A DNA stretch of 64,000 nucleotides from Actinomadura macrotermitis (GTDB lineage Bacteria; Actinomycetota; Actinomycetes; Streptosporangiales; Streptosporangiaceae). The notes beneath the pieces were generated by a model. It saw only the letters and a list, made by a program, of their open reading frames with translations. It was not told the origin of the DNA and did not search any database. Every line of letters begins with the position of its first letter. Position 1 is the first letter of the stretch. Shown here piece by piece: positions 53,234-64,000 of the stretch. The position numbers were made by a program, and so were the translations under genes. The DNA is taken from assembly GCF_009604375.1 (NCBI RefSeq), contig NZ_WEGH01000001.1:744001-808000 (forward strand), in the 5' to 3' direction.

Positions 53234-53290
53234 CCGGCAAGCCGGGACGACCGGGCGGGGGCGCCGGGAAGATCCCGGCGGCCCGCACCC
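53234..53290 (-). terminator. GC-rich hairpins downstream of the ferredoxin-reductase-like gene
   Basis: GCCGGGA (53274-53280), AGA, TCCCGGC (53284-53290) is a perfect 7-bp stem; a second hairpin CCCGGC-AA-GCCGGG lies at 53234-53247. Both follow the stop at 53367 in the minus direction. The surrounding 53081-53366 contains no gene I can support. Confidence 0.55.
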
Positions 53291-53366
53291 CGCCGGCCGC
53301 GCCGAAGGTGACCGGCGCCACCACCGCCGCCCCGGCCCCCGACCGGGTGAATCCGGCCACGACGGC

Positions 53367-54599
53367 CTACCCGGAGACGAGCTCCCCCAGCGGGACGCCG
53401 GGATCGGCCAGCCGCGCCGGGTCCACCGGCCAGCCCGACCTGATCAGGCCCTGGATGTCGCCGGTGACGTCCCAGACGTTGACGTTCATGCCCGCCACGA
53501 CCCGGTCGCCGGCCAGCCAGAACGCCACGAACTCCAGCGACGCCGGATCGCCCCGGAAGACCACCCGGTCGTACTCCCCCGGCGCCGGGGCGCCCGACAT
53601 CTCCATGCCGAGGTCGTACTGGTCGGTGAAGAAGTACGGGATCTTGTCGTAGGAGACCTGCTGCCCCAGCATGGACCGCGCGGCCAGCGGGCCGCCGTTC
53701 AGCGCGTTCTCCCAGTGCTCGACCCGGACCCGGCGCCCGAGCAGCGGGTTGACGGCGTTCGCGACGTCGCCCGCCGCGAAGATCGCCGGATCGCTGGTGC
53801 GCAGCGCCTCGTCCACGCGGATCCCGTTGTCGACCTCCAGGCCCGCCGCCTCGGCCAGCCCGGTGTTCGGCGTCGCGCCGATCCCGACGACCACCACGTC
53901 GGCGGGGATCTCCGCGCCGCCCGCGGTCACCACCGCCGACACCTGCCCGGCGCCCCAGAACCCCGCCACGCCCTCGTCCGGCCGCAGCACCACGCCGTGC
54001 CGCCGGTGCAGGTCCGCGAAGACCCGCCCGACCTCCTCGCCGACCACGCCGTACAGCGGCACCGGCTGCGGCTCGATCACGGTGACGTCGTTGCCGTAGG
54101 CGCGGGCCGCCGCGGCCGTCTCCAGCCCGATCCAGCCCGCCCCGGCGATCACCACCCGGCGGCCGCCCGGCGCGAGCGCCTCGCGCAGCCGCGCCGAATC
54201 CCCCAGCGTCCGCAGGTAGTGGATGCCCGCCAGCCTGGCGCCGGGCACGTCCAGCCGGCGCGGGGACGCCCCGGTGGCGAGCAGCAGCCGGTCGTAGCCG
54301 ATCCGCTCCCCGCTCTCCAGCACCACCTGGCGCGCCGTGCGGTCCAGCGCCCGGACCCGGGTGCCGAAGTGCGCCTCGACGCCGTGCCCGTCGTACCAGT
54401 CGGCCGCGTGCACGTGCGCCTTGTCCCGGGGTTCCTTCCCCAGCAGGAACCCCTTGGACAGCGGCGGCCGCTCGTACGGCCGCTCGACCTCCTCGCCGAA
54501 CAGCAGCACCCGGCCGGCGAAGCCCTCCTCCCGCAGCGTCTCGGCCGCCTTGGCGCCGGCCAGGCCGGCCCCGACGACGACGAACGTCTCCTCGGGCAT
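53367..54599 (-). CDS. FAD-dependent ferredoxin-reductase-like oxidoreductase
   Basis: A 410-residue flavoprotein of the BphA4/PdR/ThcD type. It has the FAD motif FVVVGAGLAGAKAAETLREEGF, LFGEEVERPYERPPLSKGFLLG, LLLATGASPRRLDVPGA, NAD motif RRVVIAGAGWIGLETAAAARAYG, VVVGIGATPNTGLAEAAGLEVDNGI, PAIFAAGDVANAV and a C-terminal reductase domain with RVEHWENALNGG. Such enzymes pass electrons from NADH to a ferredoxin, commonly for P450s or dioxygenases. The ATG at 54599 has GGAGG 8 nt upstream. It lies 2 kb from the P450-containing operon, so a partnership is possible but not proven. Confidence 0.93.
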   Translation of the reverse strand: MPEETFVVVGAGLAGAKAAETLREEGFAGRVLLFGEEVERPYERPPLSKGFLLGKEPRDKAHVHAADWYDGHGVEAHFGTRVRALDRTARQVVLESGERIGYDRLLLATGASPRRLDVPGARLAGIHYLRTLGDSARLREALAPGGRRVVIAGAGWIGLETAAAARAYGNDVTVIEPQPVPLYGVVGEEVGRVFADLHRRHGVVLRPDEGVAGFWGAGQVSAVVTAGGAEIPADVVVVGIGATPNTGLAEAAGLEVDNGIRVDEALRTSDPAIFAAGDVANAVNPLLGRRVRVEHWENALNGGPLAARSMLGQQVSYDKIPYFFTDQYDLGMEMSGAPAPGEYDRVVFRGDPASLEFVAFWLAGDRVVAGMNVNVWDVTGDIQGLIRSGWPVDPARLADPGVPLGELVSG

Positions 54600-54672
54600 G
54601 GCGCTCACCTCCGCGTTCTCGTCTCTGTATCCCTACAGCGGCGATCCGAATGAGACAAGGGCCCCAGACGGC

Positions 54673-54852
54673 GCGTCAGGTCGGAATGCTCCGGCCGGAG
54701 AGAAGCCGGTGGCGGGTGATCGCCCATGTACACAGCGGTGAGCGACGCCGACCGGTCCACCACAACACGTCAGGGCAGGATGCTCCGGCCGGAGAGAAGC
54801 CGGTGGCGGGTGATCGCCGAGGTGTCCGTGAGCGACGCCAGCTGGTCGACCA
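54673..54852. repeat. Direct duplication of the dGTPase gene 3' end
   Basis: The segment 54673-54760 repeats 54767-54852. A 39-bp core is identical (54686-54724 and 54780-54818, offset 94), flanked by similar sequence (GTCAGG at 54675 and 54769; GTGAGCGACGCC at 54738 and 54828, offset 90). One copy is the end of the dGTPase coding region; the other lies beyond its stop and still encodes a copy of the [13 protein letters not shown] tail in the minus direction. The core begins with the palindrome CTCCGGCCGGAG. Confidence 0.9.
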
Positions 54853-56095
54853 CCGCGCGCAGCCGGGCCGCGTCGTCCTCGGCCTCCACGAACGCCTGGC
54901 GGAACGCCGGGTCCAGGGTGGCGGGCGCCCCCGCCAGCAGCAGGTCGGCCAGCTCCAGGATCAGCTCGCGCTGCCGGGCCCGGCTCTCCTCGTGGCTGAT
55001 CCACACGTAGTGCGCGGTGATGCCCTTCAGCAGCGCGCACTCCAGCCGCTGCGCGCGCGGCACGATCAGGTCGGCCGCGTACCGGGTGAGCGGGCGGTCG
55101 CCGTAGGCCTGCCGGGTGGCGTGCTCGGCGGCCAGGCAGAACCGGCCGATCAGCGAGCTGGTCAGGTTCTTCAGCGCCGCGAGCGCGCGCTGGGTGCCGT
55201 CGTAGCGGTCGGGCCAGTACGGCTCGCCCAGCAGCACCGTGAAGCGCTCCTCCAGCTCGGCGGTCTCGGCCACCAGCGGCGACCCGGCCCGCTCGGGGCG
55301 GCGGCCTCGCGGGAACGGCCGGCCCGGGTGGGCGTCGCCCGCCGCCGGCTCGGTGCAGTACAGCTTGACGGCGGTCTCGGCGACCAGCCGGCGCTCGGCG
55401 GGGTCGGCCAGCCGGGCGAAGTCGATGTGCCCGACGACCAGGGCGTCCTCCAGGTCGTGCACGGAGTAGGCGACGTCGTCGCTCCAGTCCATGACCTGCG
55501 CCTCGAAGCAGGTCCGGCCGTCGGGGGCGCCCTCGCGCACCCAGTCGGCGTAGTCGGTGTCGTCGGAGTAGACGCCGAACTTGCCGTTGACGGCGTCCTG
55601 CTGCGACCAGGGGTACTTCATCGCCGCGTCCAGGGCGGCCCGGGTCAGGTTGAGGCCGACGCTGCGGCCGTCCGGCGCGAACGACTTCGGCTCCAGCCGG
55701 GTCAGCACCCGCAGGCTCTGCGCGTTGCCCTCGAAGCCGCCGCAGGGCTGCGCGACGACGTCCAGCGCCGCCTCGCCGTTGTGCCCGAACGGCGGGTGCC
55801 CGATGTCGTGCGACAGGCAGGCGGTCTCCACCAGGTCGGGGTCGCAGCCGAAGGACCGGCCGAGCTCCCGGCCGACCTGCGCGCACTCCAGCGAGTGCGT
55901 CAGCCGAGTGCGCAGGCTCTGCACGTTGTCGGCGGGCTCGGCGCCGGGCGAGGCCACCTGGGTCTTGGCGGCCAGCCGGCGCAGCGCCGCGCTGTGCAGC
56001 ACCCGGGCCCGGTCCCGCTCGAAGGCGGTGCGGTCGCGGCGCTTGGCGGCCTCGGGGGCCCGGCGTTCCCGGTCACGGTCCGAATAGTCCCTCAT
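54770..56095 (-). CDS. dgt: Deoxyguanosinetriphosphate triphosphohydrolase-family (HD-domain) protein
   Basis: A 441-residue HD-superfamily dNTP triphosphohydrolase, which splits dNTPs to nucleoside and triphosphate and helps control dNTP pools. It has [43 protein letters not shown], the metal HD motif [19 protein letters not shown], and [22 protein letters not shown]. All metal ligands appear present. The start at ATG 56095 is used; an upstream GTG at 56122 would overlap the end of the SanA-like gene. The region between ~250 and 280 ([20 protein letters not shown]) is a low-complexity insert. The last codons are duplicated downstream. Confidence 0.93.
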   Translation of the reverse strand: MRDYSDRDRERRAPEAAKRRDRTAFERDRARVLHSAALRRLAAKTQVASPGAEPADNVQSLRTRLTHSLECAQVGRELGRSFGCDPDLVETACLSHDIGHPPFGHNGEAALDVVAQPCGGFEGNAQSLRVLTRLEPKSFAPDGRSVGLNLTRAALDAAMKYPWSQQDAVNGKFGVYSDDTDYADWVREGAPDGRTCFEAQVMDWSDDVAYSVHDLEDALVVGHIDFARLADPAERRLVAETAVKLYCTEPAAGDAHPGRPFPRGRRPERAGSPLVAETAELEERFTVLLGEPYWPDRYDGTQRALAALKNLTSSLIGRFCLAAEHATRQAYGDRPLTRYAADLIVPRAQRLECALLKGITAHYVWISHEESRARQRELILELADLLLAGAPATLDPAFRQAFVEAEDDAARLRAVVDQLASLTDTSAITRHRLLSGRSILP

Positions 56096-56114
56096 CAGGG
56101 CACCAGGGTACGCG

Positions 56115-56873
56115 TCACTCACCGGGACCGGTCTGCTCCGGGTCGGTCTTGATCCGCTTGATCGTCTCGCTGGGCGTCTTCACGCTCTTGCCGAGGAAGA
56201 CATAGGACAGGTAGCCGCCGGTCTCGCGGACGATGTAGTGGAACTGGGTGTCGCGGGTCTGCACGCTCGGGCCGCTGCGGGTCGGCGACGCCGCCGCCTT
56301 GATCCCGTTGTCCTCGGCCATCCGCTTGGAGCGCAGCCCGTGCCACGGGTCGGTGACGATCACGCCGGACTTCCAGCCGCGGGCCTTGTATTCCCGGCCG
56401 AGGGCCTGGAAGCTCTGCAGGGTGTCGCGGCCGACGGGCACCGCCACCACCCGGTCGGCGGGCACCCCGCCCTTGTTGACCAGCCACTTGCGGCCCGACT
56501 CGGCCTCGGTGAAGTTGTCGCCGGGGGCCTTGCCGCCGACGGTGACGATGCGCGGCGCGACGCCCTGCCGGTACAGGTCCAGCGCGTGCTGCAGGCGCCA
56601 CTTCAGCGTCGGCGAGGGGACGCCGTTGTACTGCGCGGCGCCCAGCACGATGATGGTGTCCGACACCGGCCGCTCGTCCTGGCGCGCCTGGTACCAGACC
56701 CGCGCGCCGACGGCGAGCGGCACCAGCACCACGATCGCGAGCAGGCCGAGGACCACCGACACGGTGATCACGAACGCGCGGGAACGGGGCCTGCGCCCCC
56801 GGCGGCCCGTGCGCCGGGCGGGCTCGTCCTGCTCGTCCGGCTCCTGGTCCGGCACCTCGTTTTCCAACGTCAT
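56115..56873 (-). CDS. SanA/YdcF-like DUF218 membrane-anchored protein
   Basis: A 252-residue protein with an acidic N-terminus, a basic stretch and one membrane helix ([29 protein letters not shown]), then an external DUF218 domain: [87 protein letters not shown] and [16 protein letters not shown]. This matches SanA-type proteins linked to envelope integrity (and vancomycin tolerance in enterobacteria); the biochemical role is unknown. The start at ATG 56873 is chosen over a frame start 16 codons upstream. It ends at, or slightly within, the dGTPase gene, suggesting cotranscription. Confidence 0.87.
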   Translation of the reverse strand: MTLENEVPDQEPDEQDEPARRTGRRGRRPRSRAFVITVSVVLGLLAIVVLVPLAVGARVWYQARQDERPVSDTIIVLGAAQYNGVPSPTLKWRLQHALDLYRQGVAPRIVTVGGKAPGDNFTEAESGRKWLVNKGGVPADRVVAVPVGRDTLQSFQALGREYKARGWKSGVIVTDPWHGLRSKRMAEDNGIKAAASPTRSGPSVQTRDTQFHYIVRETGGYLSYVFLGKSVKTPSETIKRIKTDPEQTGPGE

Positions 56874-56952
56874 CGCCTTAGCCACGTTAGTTAGATGGTC
56901 GGCGCGACGCCCGGAGTTCACAAGCCTCGTGGCCGTTTCGATGTGACATATT

Positions 56953-56986
56953 AGGGGGCCGCCCCGGGAACCCGGGACGGCCCCCT
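56953..56986 (-). terminator. Terminator of the pyruvate phosphate dikinase gene
   Basis: Inverted repeat 56953-56968 against 56971-56986 (16 bp with one C-A mismatch) around a two-base AA, 30 nt after the ppdK stop in the minus direction. Confidence 0.8.
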
Positions 56987-57015
56987 CACCGTCTCATCGG
57001 ATCGGCCTCAGCCGG

Positions 57016-59703
<2,688 letters not shown>

Positions 59704-59977
59704 GGGGAGCTCCTTCTCGCTCCGGTTCCACCCAACACCAGGGCACGGCGCCATCCCCCGGGGGACGCCTCCTCGCGTCGTCCCAGGCCATGGCGGCCCG
59801 AAGCCCTGTTTGCGGGGACTGTACCCATGAAGTCGACCTTGCCTCGCCGCCCGTTCACCTTCAGGACGTCTTCGCAGGTCAGCGGGGTCTTAATGGTCTA
59901 CTCCAATAGCGACATCCCCGACAGATCCACTCGGGAACCACCTGAACGCGTGGCGTACGCATGACGAACGAGAGGGA
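59704..59977. other. Divergent intergenic region between ppdK and the GH15 gene
   Basis: 274 nt that must hold both promoters. AT-richer patches occur at 59886-59910 (TCTTAATGGTCTACTCCAATAG), the most likely promoter zone, but I cannot fix -35/-10 pairs. No RNA gene or long repeat is seen. Confidence 0.45.
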
Positions 59978-61888
59978 ATGATGGAACACGGAGGTGAGGC
60001 TGTGAGGCCTATGGTCGCCGGTGGCCGGGCGGGAGATCCGTTCGCCCCGATCGCCGATTTCGGGTTCCTGTCGGATTGTGAGACGACCGCGCTGGTCGCG
60101 CCGAGCGGGAACATCGAGTGGATGTGCCTGCCCAAGATGGACTCGCCCAGCGTGTTCGGGTCCATCCTGGACCGGGACGCGGGCTACTTCCGGCTCGGCC
60201 CGGCGGGGGTGGAGGTCCCCGCCGCGCAGCGCTACATCCCGGGCACCATGGTGATGGAGACCACCTGGTGGGTGCACGGCGGCTGGCTGGTGGTGACCGA
60301 CGCGCTGCTGATGGGCCCCTGGCACCACGAGACGGAACGTTCCCACACCCACCGGCGCGCGCCCACCGACTACGACGCCGACCACGTCCTGCTGCGCATG
60401 GTGCGGTGCGTGAACGGCCAGGCCCAGGTCCGCCTGGACTGCATGCCGGTCTTCGACTACGGCCAGACCCCGGCGCAGTGGGAGCACACCGGCGTCGGCT
60501 ACCACGAGGCGGTGGCCCGCGGGAACGGCATCAACCTGCGGCTCACCACCGACATGAACGTCGGGTTCGAGGGGTCGCTCGCCACGTCGCGGACGCTGCT
60601 GAAGCAGGGCGACGCGCGGTTCGTGGCGCTGTCGTGGAGCGAGCACGAGCCGCCCGGCACCTACGCCGAGGCCAGCGAGCGGCTGGTGTGGACCGTGCAC
60701 CACTGGCAGCACTGGCTGGACCGCGGCCGCTTCCCCGACCACCCCTGGCGCAGCCACCTGCAGCGCAGCGCGCTCACCTTGAAGGGGCTGACCTACGCGC
60801 CGACCGGCGCGGTCGCGGCGGCGGCGACCACGTCGCTGCCCGAGGCGCCCGGCGGCGACCGCAACTGGGACTACCGCTACACCTGGATCCGCGACTCCAC
60901 GATGGCGCTGTGGGCCTTCTACACCCTCGGCTACGACTGGGAGGCCAACGACTTCTTCTACTTCATCACCGACGTGGCCGAGGCCGCCGAGGGCAAGCTG
61001 CAGATCATGTACGGGCTGGACGGGCGCGAGGAACTGCCCGAGTCCACGCTGGATCATCTGAGCGGCTACGACAACGCCCGCCCGGTGCGCATCGGCAACG
61101 AGGCCTACATGCAGGCCCAGCACGACGTGTGGGGCGCGATCATCGGGTCGATCTACATGTTCGTGCGCAAGCGCGACCGGCTCGACGACCGGCTGTGGAA
61201 GATCGTGGTGAAGCAGGTCGAGGACGCGGTGCAGAACTGGCGCGTCCCCGACTGCGGCATGTGGGAGGTGCGCGGCGCGCCGCAGCACTTCACCTCCTCC
61301 AAGGTGTTCTGCTGGGTCGCCGCCGAGCGCGGCGCCCGGCTCGCCCGCATCCGCGGCGACGACGAGCGCGCGCGCCGCTGGCAGCGGGCCGCCGACGAGA
61401 TCCACGCCGACGTCCTGGACAACGCCCTGGACGACCGCGGGGTGTTCACCGCGCACTACGGGGCGACGTCGCTGGACGCCTCGGCGCTGCTGATCCCGCT
61501 GCTCGGCTTCCTGCCCGCCGACGACAAGCGGGTCCGCGAGACCGTCCTCGCCATCGCCGACGAGCTGTCGGAGGACGACCTGGTACTGCGCTACCGGGCC
61601 GCCGAGACCGACGACGGCTTCGACACCGAGGAGGGCACCTTCACCATCTGCTCGTTCTGGCTGGTCAGCGCCCTGGTGATGATCGGTGAGCTGGAGCGCG
61701 CCCGTGCCCTCTGCGAAAAGCTGCTGTCCTACGCCAGCCCGCTGCAGCTGTACGCCGAGGAGATCGACCCGCACAGCGGCCGGCACCTCGGCAACTTCCC
61801 GCAGGCGTTCACGCACCTGGCGCTGATCAACGCGGTCATGCAGGTGATCCGGGCGGAGCAGGGCGAGCACGAGTCGCCGCTCGCCTGA
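59978..61888 (+). CDS. GH15-family trehalase (glucoamylase-fold)
   Basis: A 636-residue glycoside hydrolase family 15 protein, strongly resembling mycobacterial trehalase in block order: FAPIADFGFLSDCETTALVAPSGNIEWMCLPKMDSPSVFGSILDRDAGYFRLGP, METTWWVHGGWLVVTDALLMGPWH, RSALTLKGLTYAPTGAVAAAATTSLPEAPGGDRNWDYRYTWIRDST (catalytic-site region), MWEVRGAPQHFTSSKVFCWVAAERG and ETDDGFDTEEGTFTICSFWLVSAL. No signal peptide, so it acts on intracellular trehalose. ATG 59978 follows GAGAGGGA; GTG 60002 with GGAGGTGAGG upstream is an alternative. It stands alone, followed by a terminator. Confidence 0.92.
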   Translation: MMEHGGEAVRPMVAGGRAGDPFAPIADFGFLSDCETTALVAPSGNIEWMCLPKMDSPSVFGSILDRDAGYFRLGPAGVEVPAAQRYIPGTMVMETTWWVHGGWLVVTDALLMGPWHHETERSHTHRRAPTDYDADHVLLRMVRCVNGQAQVRLDCMPVFDYGQTPAQWEHTGVGYHEAVARGNGINLRLTTDMNVGFEGSLATSRTLLKQGDARFVALSWSEHEPPGTYAEASERLVWTVHHWQHWLDRGRFPDHPWRSHLQRSALTLKGLTYAPTGAVAAAATTSLPEAPGGDRNWDYRYTWIRDSTMALWAFYTLGYDWEANDFFYFITDVAEAAEGKLQIMYGLDGREELPESTLDHLSGYDNARPVRIGNEAYMQAQHDVWGAIIGSIYMFVRKRDRLDDRLWKIVVKQVEDAVQNWRVPDCGMWEVRGAPQHFTSSKVFCWVAAERGARLARIRGDDERARRWQRAADEIHADVLDNALDDRGVFTAHYGATSLDASALLIPLLGFLPADDKRVRETVLAIADELSEDDLVLRYRAAETDDGFDTEEGTFTICSFWLVSALVMIGELERARALCEKLLSYASPLQLYAEEIDPHSGRHLGNFPQAFTHLALINAVMQVIRAEQGEHESPLA

Positions 61889-61909
61889 CCCGCCGGCCGC
61901 CGCCCGTCC

Positions 61910-61937
61910 GGGCCCGTCCCTCCCCCGGGACGGGCCC
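61910..61937 (+). terminator. Terminator of the GH15 gene
   Basis: GGGCCCGTCCC (61910-61920) pairs perfectly with GGGACGGGCCC (61927-61937) around a 6-nt loop, 21 nt after the stop. Confidence 0.85.
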
Positions 61938-62114
61938 GTCGCCGTTGGCCGGCGGTTCCGGGAGGGGACGCGGCCCCTTCCCTCACTCGCGCCCCGCCAA
62001 CCTCGTCCGGCTGGCGGGTTCCGGCCAGCCCCCGTGGCTCCTCACCCATTGCCGGGACCGGAAAGGTGAATTACTTTCACGCTACCACCCCGTAACCGGA
62101 CAAAGGAGTACCCG

Positions 62115-62789
62115 GTGGCACATTTCAGACAGGCCGTCGTCCTGGGGGCCGCCGCCCTCACCGCCCTCGCCGTGGCCGCCCCGCCGGCCTCGGCGGCGAC
62201 CACCACCATCCGCAAGGGCAGCGCGGCCGCCGCCCCCTACAGCGGCAACGTCCGCGCCTCGCTCCTCGGCACCGCCTCGGTGACGACCTCGCTCGGCTCG
62301 GGCACCTGCAACTCCTCCACCATGTCCGGCTCCATCCAGTCCAACGGCAGCGCGCTGAACATCACCGCGGCCTCGTTCACCAACGTGCCCGGCCCCGCCT
62401 GCCCCGGCGGCGGCGGGACCGTCACGGTCACCACGCTGAACCTGCCCTGGACCGGCGGCTCGGTCGTCTACGACTCCGCCCACACCGCCAACCGCGACGC
62501 CGCCGTCACCATCGCCGGCTTCAAGGTGAAGGCCGTCGCCAGCATCCTCGGCGGCATCACCTGCTACTTCGGCGGCAACCTGACCGCCAACGGCTACAAC
62601 CCCGACAACCCCAACCGGCCGAACACCTCCGTCGCGGCCGCCGAGGTCGGCGTGAACGGCGCCACGGTGAGCAAGCAGAGCGGCAGCAACTTCCTCTGCC
62701 CGGCCACCGCCACCGTCACCGCCACCTACCAGCTCCAGGGCGAGACGACGGCCGGGAACTACAACCAGCAGCTCTACGTGACCCCCTGA
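62115..62789 (+). CDS. Secreted beta-rich protein of unknown function
   Basis: A 224-residue exported protein (signal peptide AVVLGAAALTALAVAAPPASA, cleavage ~ residue 27). The mature part is Thr/Ser/Asn/Gly-rich with regular strands (TTIRKGSAAAAPYSGNVRASLLGTASVTTSLGSG, GGTVTVTTLNLPWTGGSVVYDS, VTIAGFKVKAVASILGGITCYFGGNLTANGYN, CPATATVTATYQLQGETTAGNYNQQLYVTP) and two or so cysteine pairs. It looks like the beta-sandwich secreted proteins common in mycelial actinomycetes. The start is GTG 62115 with AAAGGAG about 6 nt upstream. It is a single gene between two terminators. No function is assigned. Confidence 0.8.
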   Translation: MAHFRQAVVLGAAALTALAVAAPPASAATTTIRKGSAAAAPYSGNVRASLLGTASVTTSLGSGTCNSSTMSGSIQSNGSALNITAASFTNVPGPACPGGGGTVTVTTLNLPWTGGSVVYDSAHTANRDAAVTIAGFKVKAVASILGGITCYFGGNLTANGYNPDNPNRPNTSVAAAEVGVNGATVSKQSGSNFLCPATATVTATYQLQGETTAGNYNQQLYVTP

Positions 62790-62808
62790 CCCCCCGCCGC
62801 ACAAAGCG

Positions 62809-62840
62809 AACGGGCCGCCCCGGTGAGGGGGCGGCCCGTT
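62809..62840. terminator. Bidirectional terminator between the secreted-protein gene and glyS
   Basis: AACGGGCCGCCCC (62809-62821) pairs perfectly with GGGGCGGCCCGTT (62828-62840) around a 6-nt loop. It lies between two convergent stop codons, with short A/T flanks on each side, and can serve both genes. Confidence 0.88.
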
Positions 62841-62866
62841 TCACGTGCCCGGTCCTGCGCGGGGTG

Positions 62867-64000
62867 TCAGCAGCCGATGAGCTGCGCGGCGAGGAACGAC
62901 TCGACCTGGCTGATCGCGATGCGCTCCTGGCTCATGGTGTCGCGCTCGCGGATGGTCACCGCGTCGTCCTCCAGGGTGTCGAAGTCGACCGTCACGCAGA
63001 ACGGGGTGCCGATCTCGTCCTGGCGGCGGTAGCGGCGGCCGATGGCGCCCGCATCGTCGAAGTCGACGTTCCAGTTCTTGCGCAGCTGCGCGGCCAGGTC
63101 GCGCGCCTTCGGCGACAGGTCGGCGTTGCGCGACAGCGGCAGCACCGCGACCTTGACCGGGGCGAGCCGCCGGTCCAGCCGCATCACGGCGCGCTTCTCC
63201 AGCTTGCCCTTGGCGTTCGGGGCCTCGTCCTCGGCGTAGGCGTCCATCATGAACGTCAGCGTGCAGCGGTCCACGCCCGCCGCCGGCTCGATCACGTACG
63301 GCACGAACCGCTCGCCCGACTCCTGGTCGAAGAACGACAGGTCGGTGCCGGACGCCTTGGCGTGCGTGGTCAGGTCGTAGTCGGTGCGGTTGGCGATGCC
63401 CTCCAGCTCGCCCCACTCGCTGCCGACGAAGTCGAACCGGTACTCCACGTCCACGGTGCGCTTGGAGTAGTGCGACAGCTTGTCGGCCGGGTGCTCGAAC
63501 AGCCGCAGGTTCTCCTTGCGGATGCCGAGGTCGACGTACCACTGCAGCCGCTCGTCGATCCAGTACTGGTGCCACTCCTCGTCGCTGCCGGGCTTGACGA
63601 AGAACTCCATCTCCATCTGCTCGAACTCGCGGGTCCGGAAGATGAAGTTGCCGGGCGTGATCTCGTTGCGGAACGACTTGCCGACCTGGCCGATGCCGAA
63701 CGGCACCTTGCGGCGCGCCGACTGCTGCACGTTCAGGTAGTTGATGAAGATGCCCTGCGCGGTCTCGGGGCGCAGGTAGGCCAGGCCCGAGGCGTCCTCG
63801 ACCGGGCCGAGGAAGGTCTTCAGCAGGCCGTTGAACATCTTCGGCTCGGTGAACGAGCCCTTGACGCCGCAGTTCGGGCAGGTGATGTCGGCCAGGCCGT
63901 TCGCCGGCGGGCGGCCGTGCTTCTCCTCGTAGGCCTCTTCGAGGTGGTCGGCGCGGAAGCGCTTGTGACAGGACTGGCACTCGGTCAGCGGGTCCACGAA
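62867..64000 (-). CDS. glyS: Glycyl-tRNA synthetase, eukaryal/actinobacterial homodimer type, 5' end outside window
   Basis: The C-terminal ~377 residues of a class II synthetase that charges tRNA-Gly; the gene runs off the right edge. Visible are [13 protein letters not shown] ... [20 protein letters not shown], class II motif 2 [61 protein letters not shown], then [27 protein letters not shown] (motif 3 region) and the anticodon-binding domain [83 protein letters not shown]. It is intact over this length. Confidence 0.96.
   Translation of the reverse strand, partial: FVDPLTECQSCHKRFRADHLEEAYEEKHGRPPANGLADITCPNCGVKGSFTEPKMFNGLLKTFLGPVEDASGLAYLRPETAQGIFINYLNVQQSARRKVPFGIGQVGKSFRNEITPGNFIFRTREFEQMEMEFFVKPGSDEEWHQYWIDERLQWYVDLGIRKENLRLFEHPADKLSHYSKRTVDVEYRFDFVGSEWGELEGIANRTDYDLTTHAKASGTDLSFFDQESGERFVPYVIEPAAGVDRCTLTFMMDAYAEDEAPNAKGKLEKRAVMRLDRRLAPVKVAVLPLSRNADLSPKARDLAAQLRKNWNVDFDDAGAIGRRYRRQDEIGTPFCVTVDFDTLEDDAVTIRERDTMSQERIAISQVESFLAAQLIGC

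Noticed and set aside
53139..53360. Possible 73-residue minus-strand protein just downstream of the ferredoxin-reductase-like gene
   Set aside because: The translation is Ala/Gly/Arg/Pro-rich without motifs, there is no ribosome-binding site, and the region is packed with GC hairpins that look like terminators.

Overview
The window is a very GC-rich (roughly 70% or more), tightly packed bacterial chromosome segment. Strong G/C at third codon positions, many GTG starts, dozens of ATGA/GTGA stop-start overlaps, an IdeR/DtxR-type iron box, a GH15 trehalase of the mycobacterial kind, a F420-type luciferase-like oxidoreductase and dnaG next to a principal-type sigma factor all point to an actinomycete. 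An Actinomadura/Streptosporangiales-like organism fits best, but the genus is an inference. I see no tRNA, rRNA, CRISPR array, insertion sequence or phage gene.

Layout. (1) 1-6568: iron-regulated efeO-efeB (cut at the left edge), small conserved proteins, a sigma-70 factor, dnaG and a glycolipid-binding-domain protein. (2) 6646-11117: a urease operon, ureABC-F-G-D, without ureE. (3) 11169-16504: a UvrA-like (DrrC-type) ATPase, a GNAT acetyltransferase, a small secreted protein and a thioredoxin-reductase-like/methyltransferase fusion. (4) 16607-21336: a three-gene ABC-2 exporter divergent from a NarL-type two-component system, with a perfect 18-bp palindrome between them. (5) 21553-27692: a secreted protein with a beta-gamma-crystallin-like and an aerolysin-like region, small regulators, a luciferase-like oxidoreductase, a DUF4389 membrane protein and a TetR/P450 divergent pair. 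(6) 27842-35610: a secreted cutinase/PET-hydrolase-type polyester hydrolase, then a GntR-led operon (TauABC-like importer, 3-hydroxyisobutyrate-dehydrogenase-like enzyme, mandelate-racemase-family enzyme, aldehyde dehydrogenase). The two transcription units share almost the same promoter and operator.

(7) 35607-52522 is the most unusual region. It holds an 11-gene minus-strand operon (alpha/beta hydrolase, APC amine/amino-acid permease, glutamine-synthetase-like gamma-glutamyl ligase, an unrecognised 432-residue protein, cytochrome P450, P1/NylC-DmpA-type N-terminal-nucleophile hydrolase and a complete peptide-type ABC importer). Directly upstream lies a 4-gene operon for a second peptide-type importer with fused ATPases. 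Both promoters carry the same 24-bp element (19 of 24 positions identical), so the 15 genes look like one regulon. I infer uptake and catabolism of an amine or amide compound by a gamma-glutamylation, oxidation and amide-hydrolysis route. The substrate is unknown.

(8) 52622-64000: a GtrA-family membrane protein, a ferredoxin-reductase-like flavoprotein (possible P450 partner), a dGTPase-family gene with a duplicated 3' tail, a SanA/YdcF-like membrane protein, pyruvate phosphate dikinase, a GH15 trehalase, a secreted protein and the 3' part of glycyl-tRNA synthetase (cut at the right edge).
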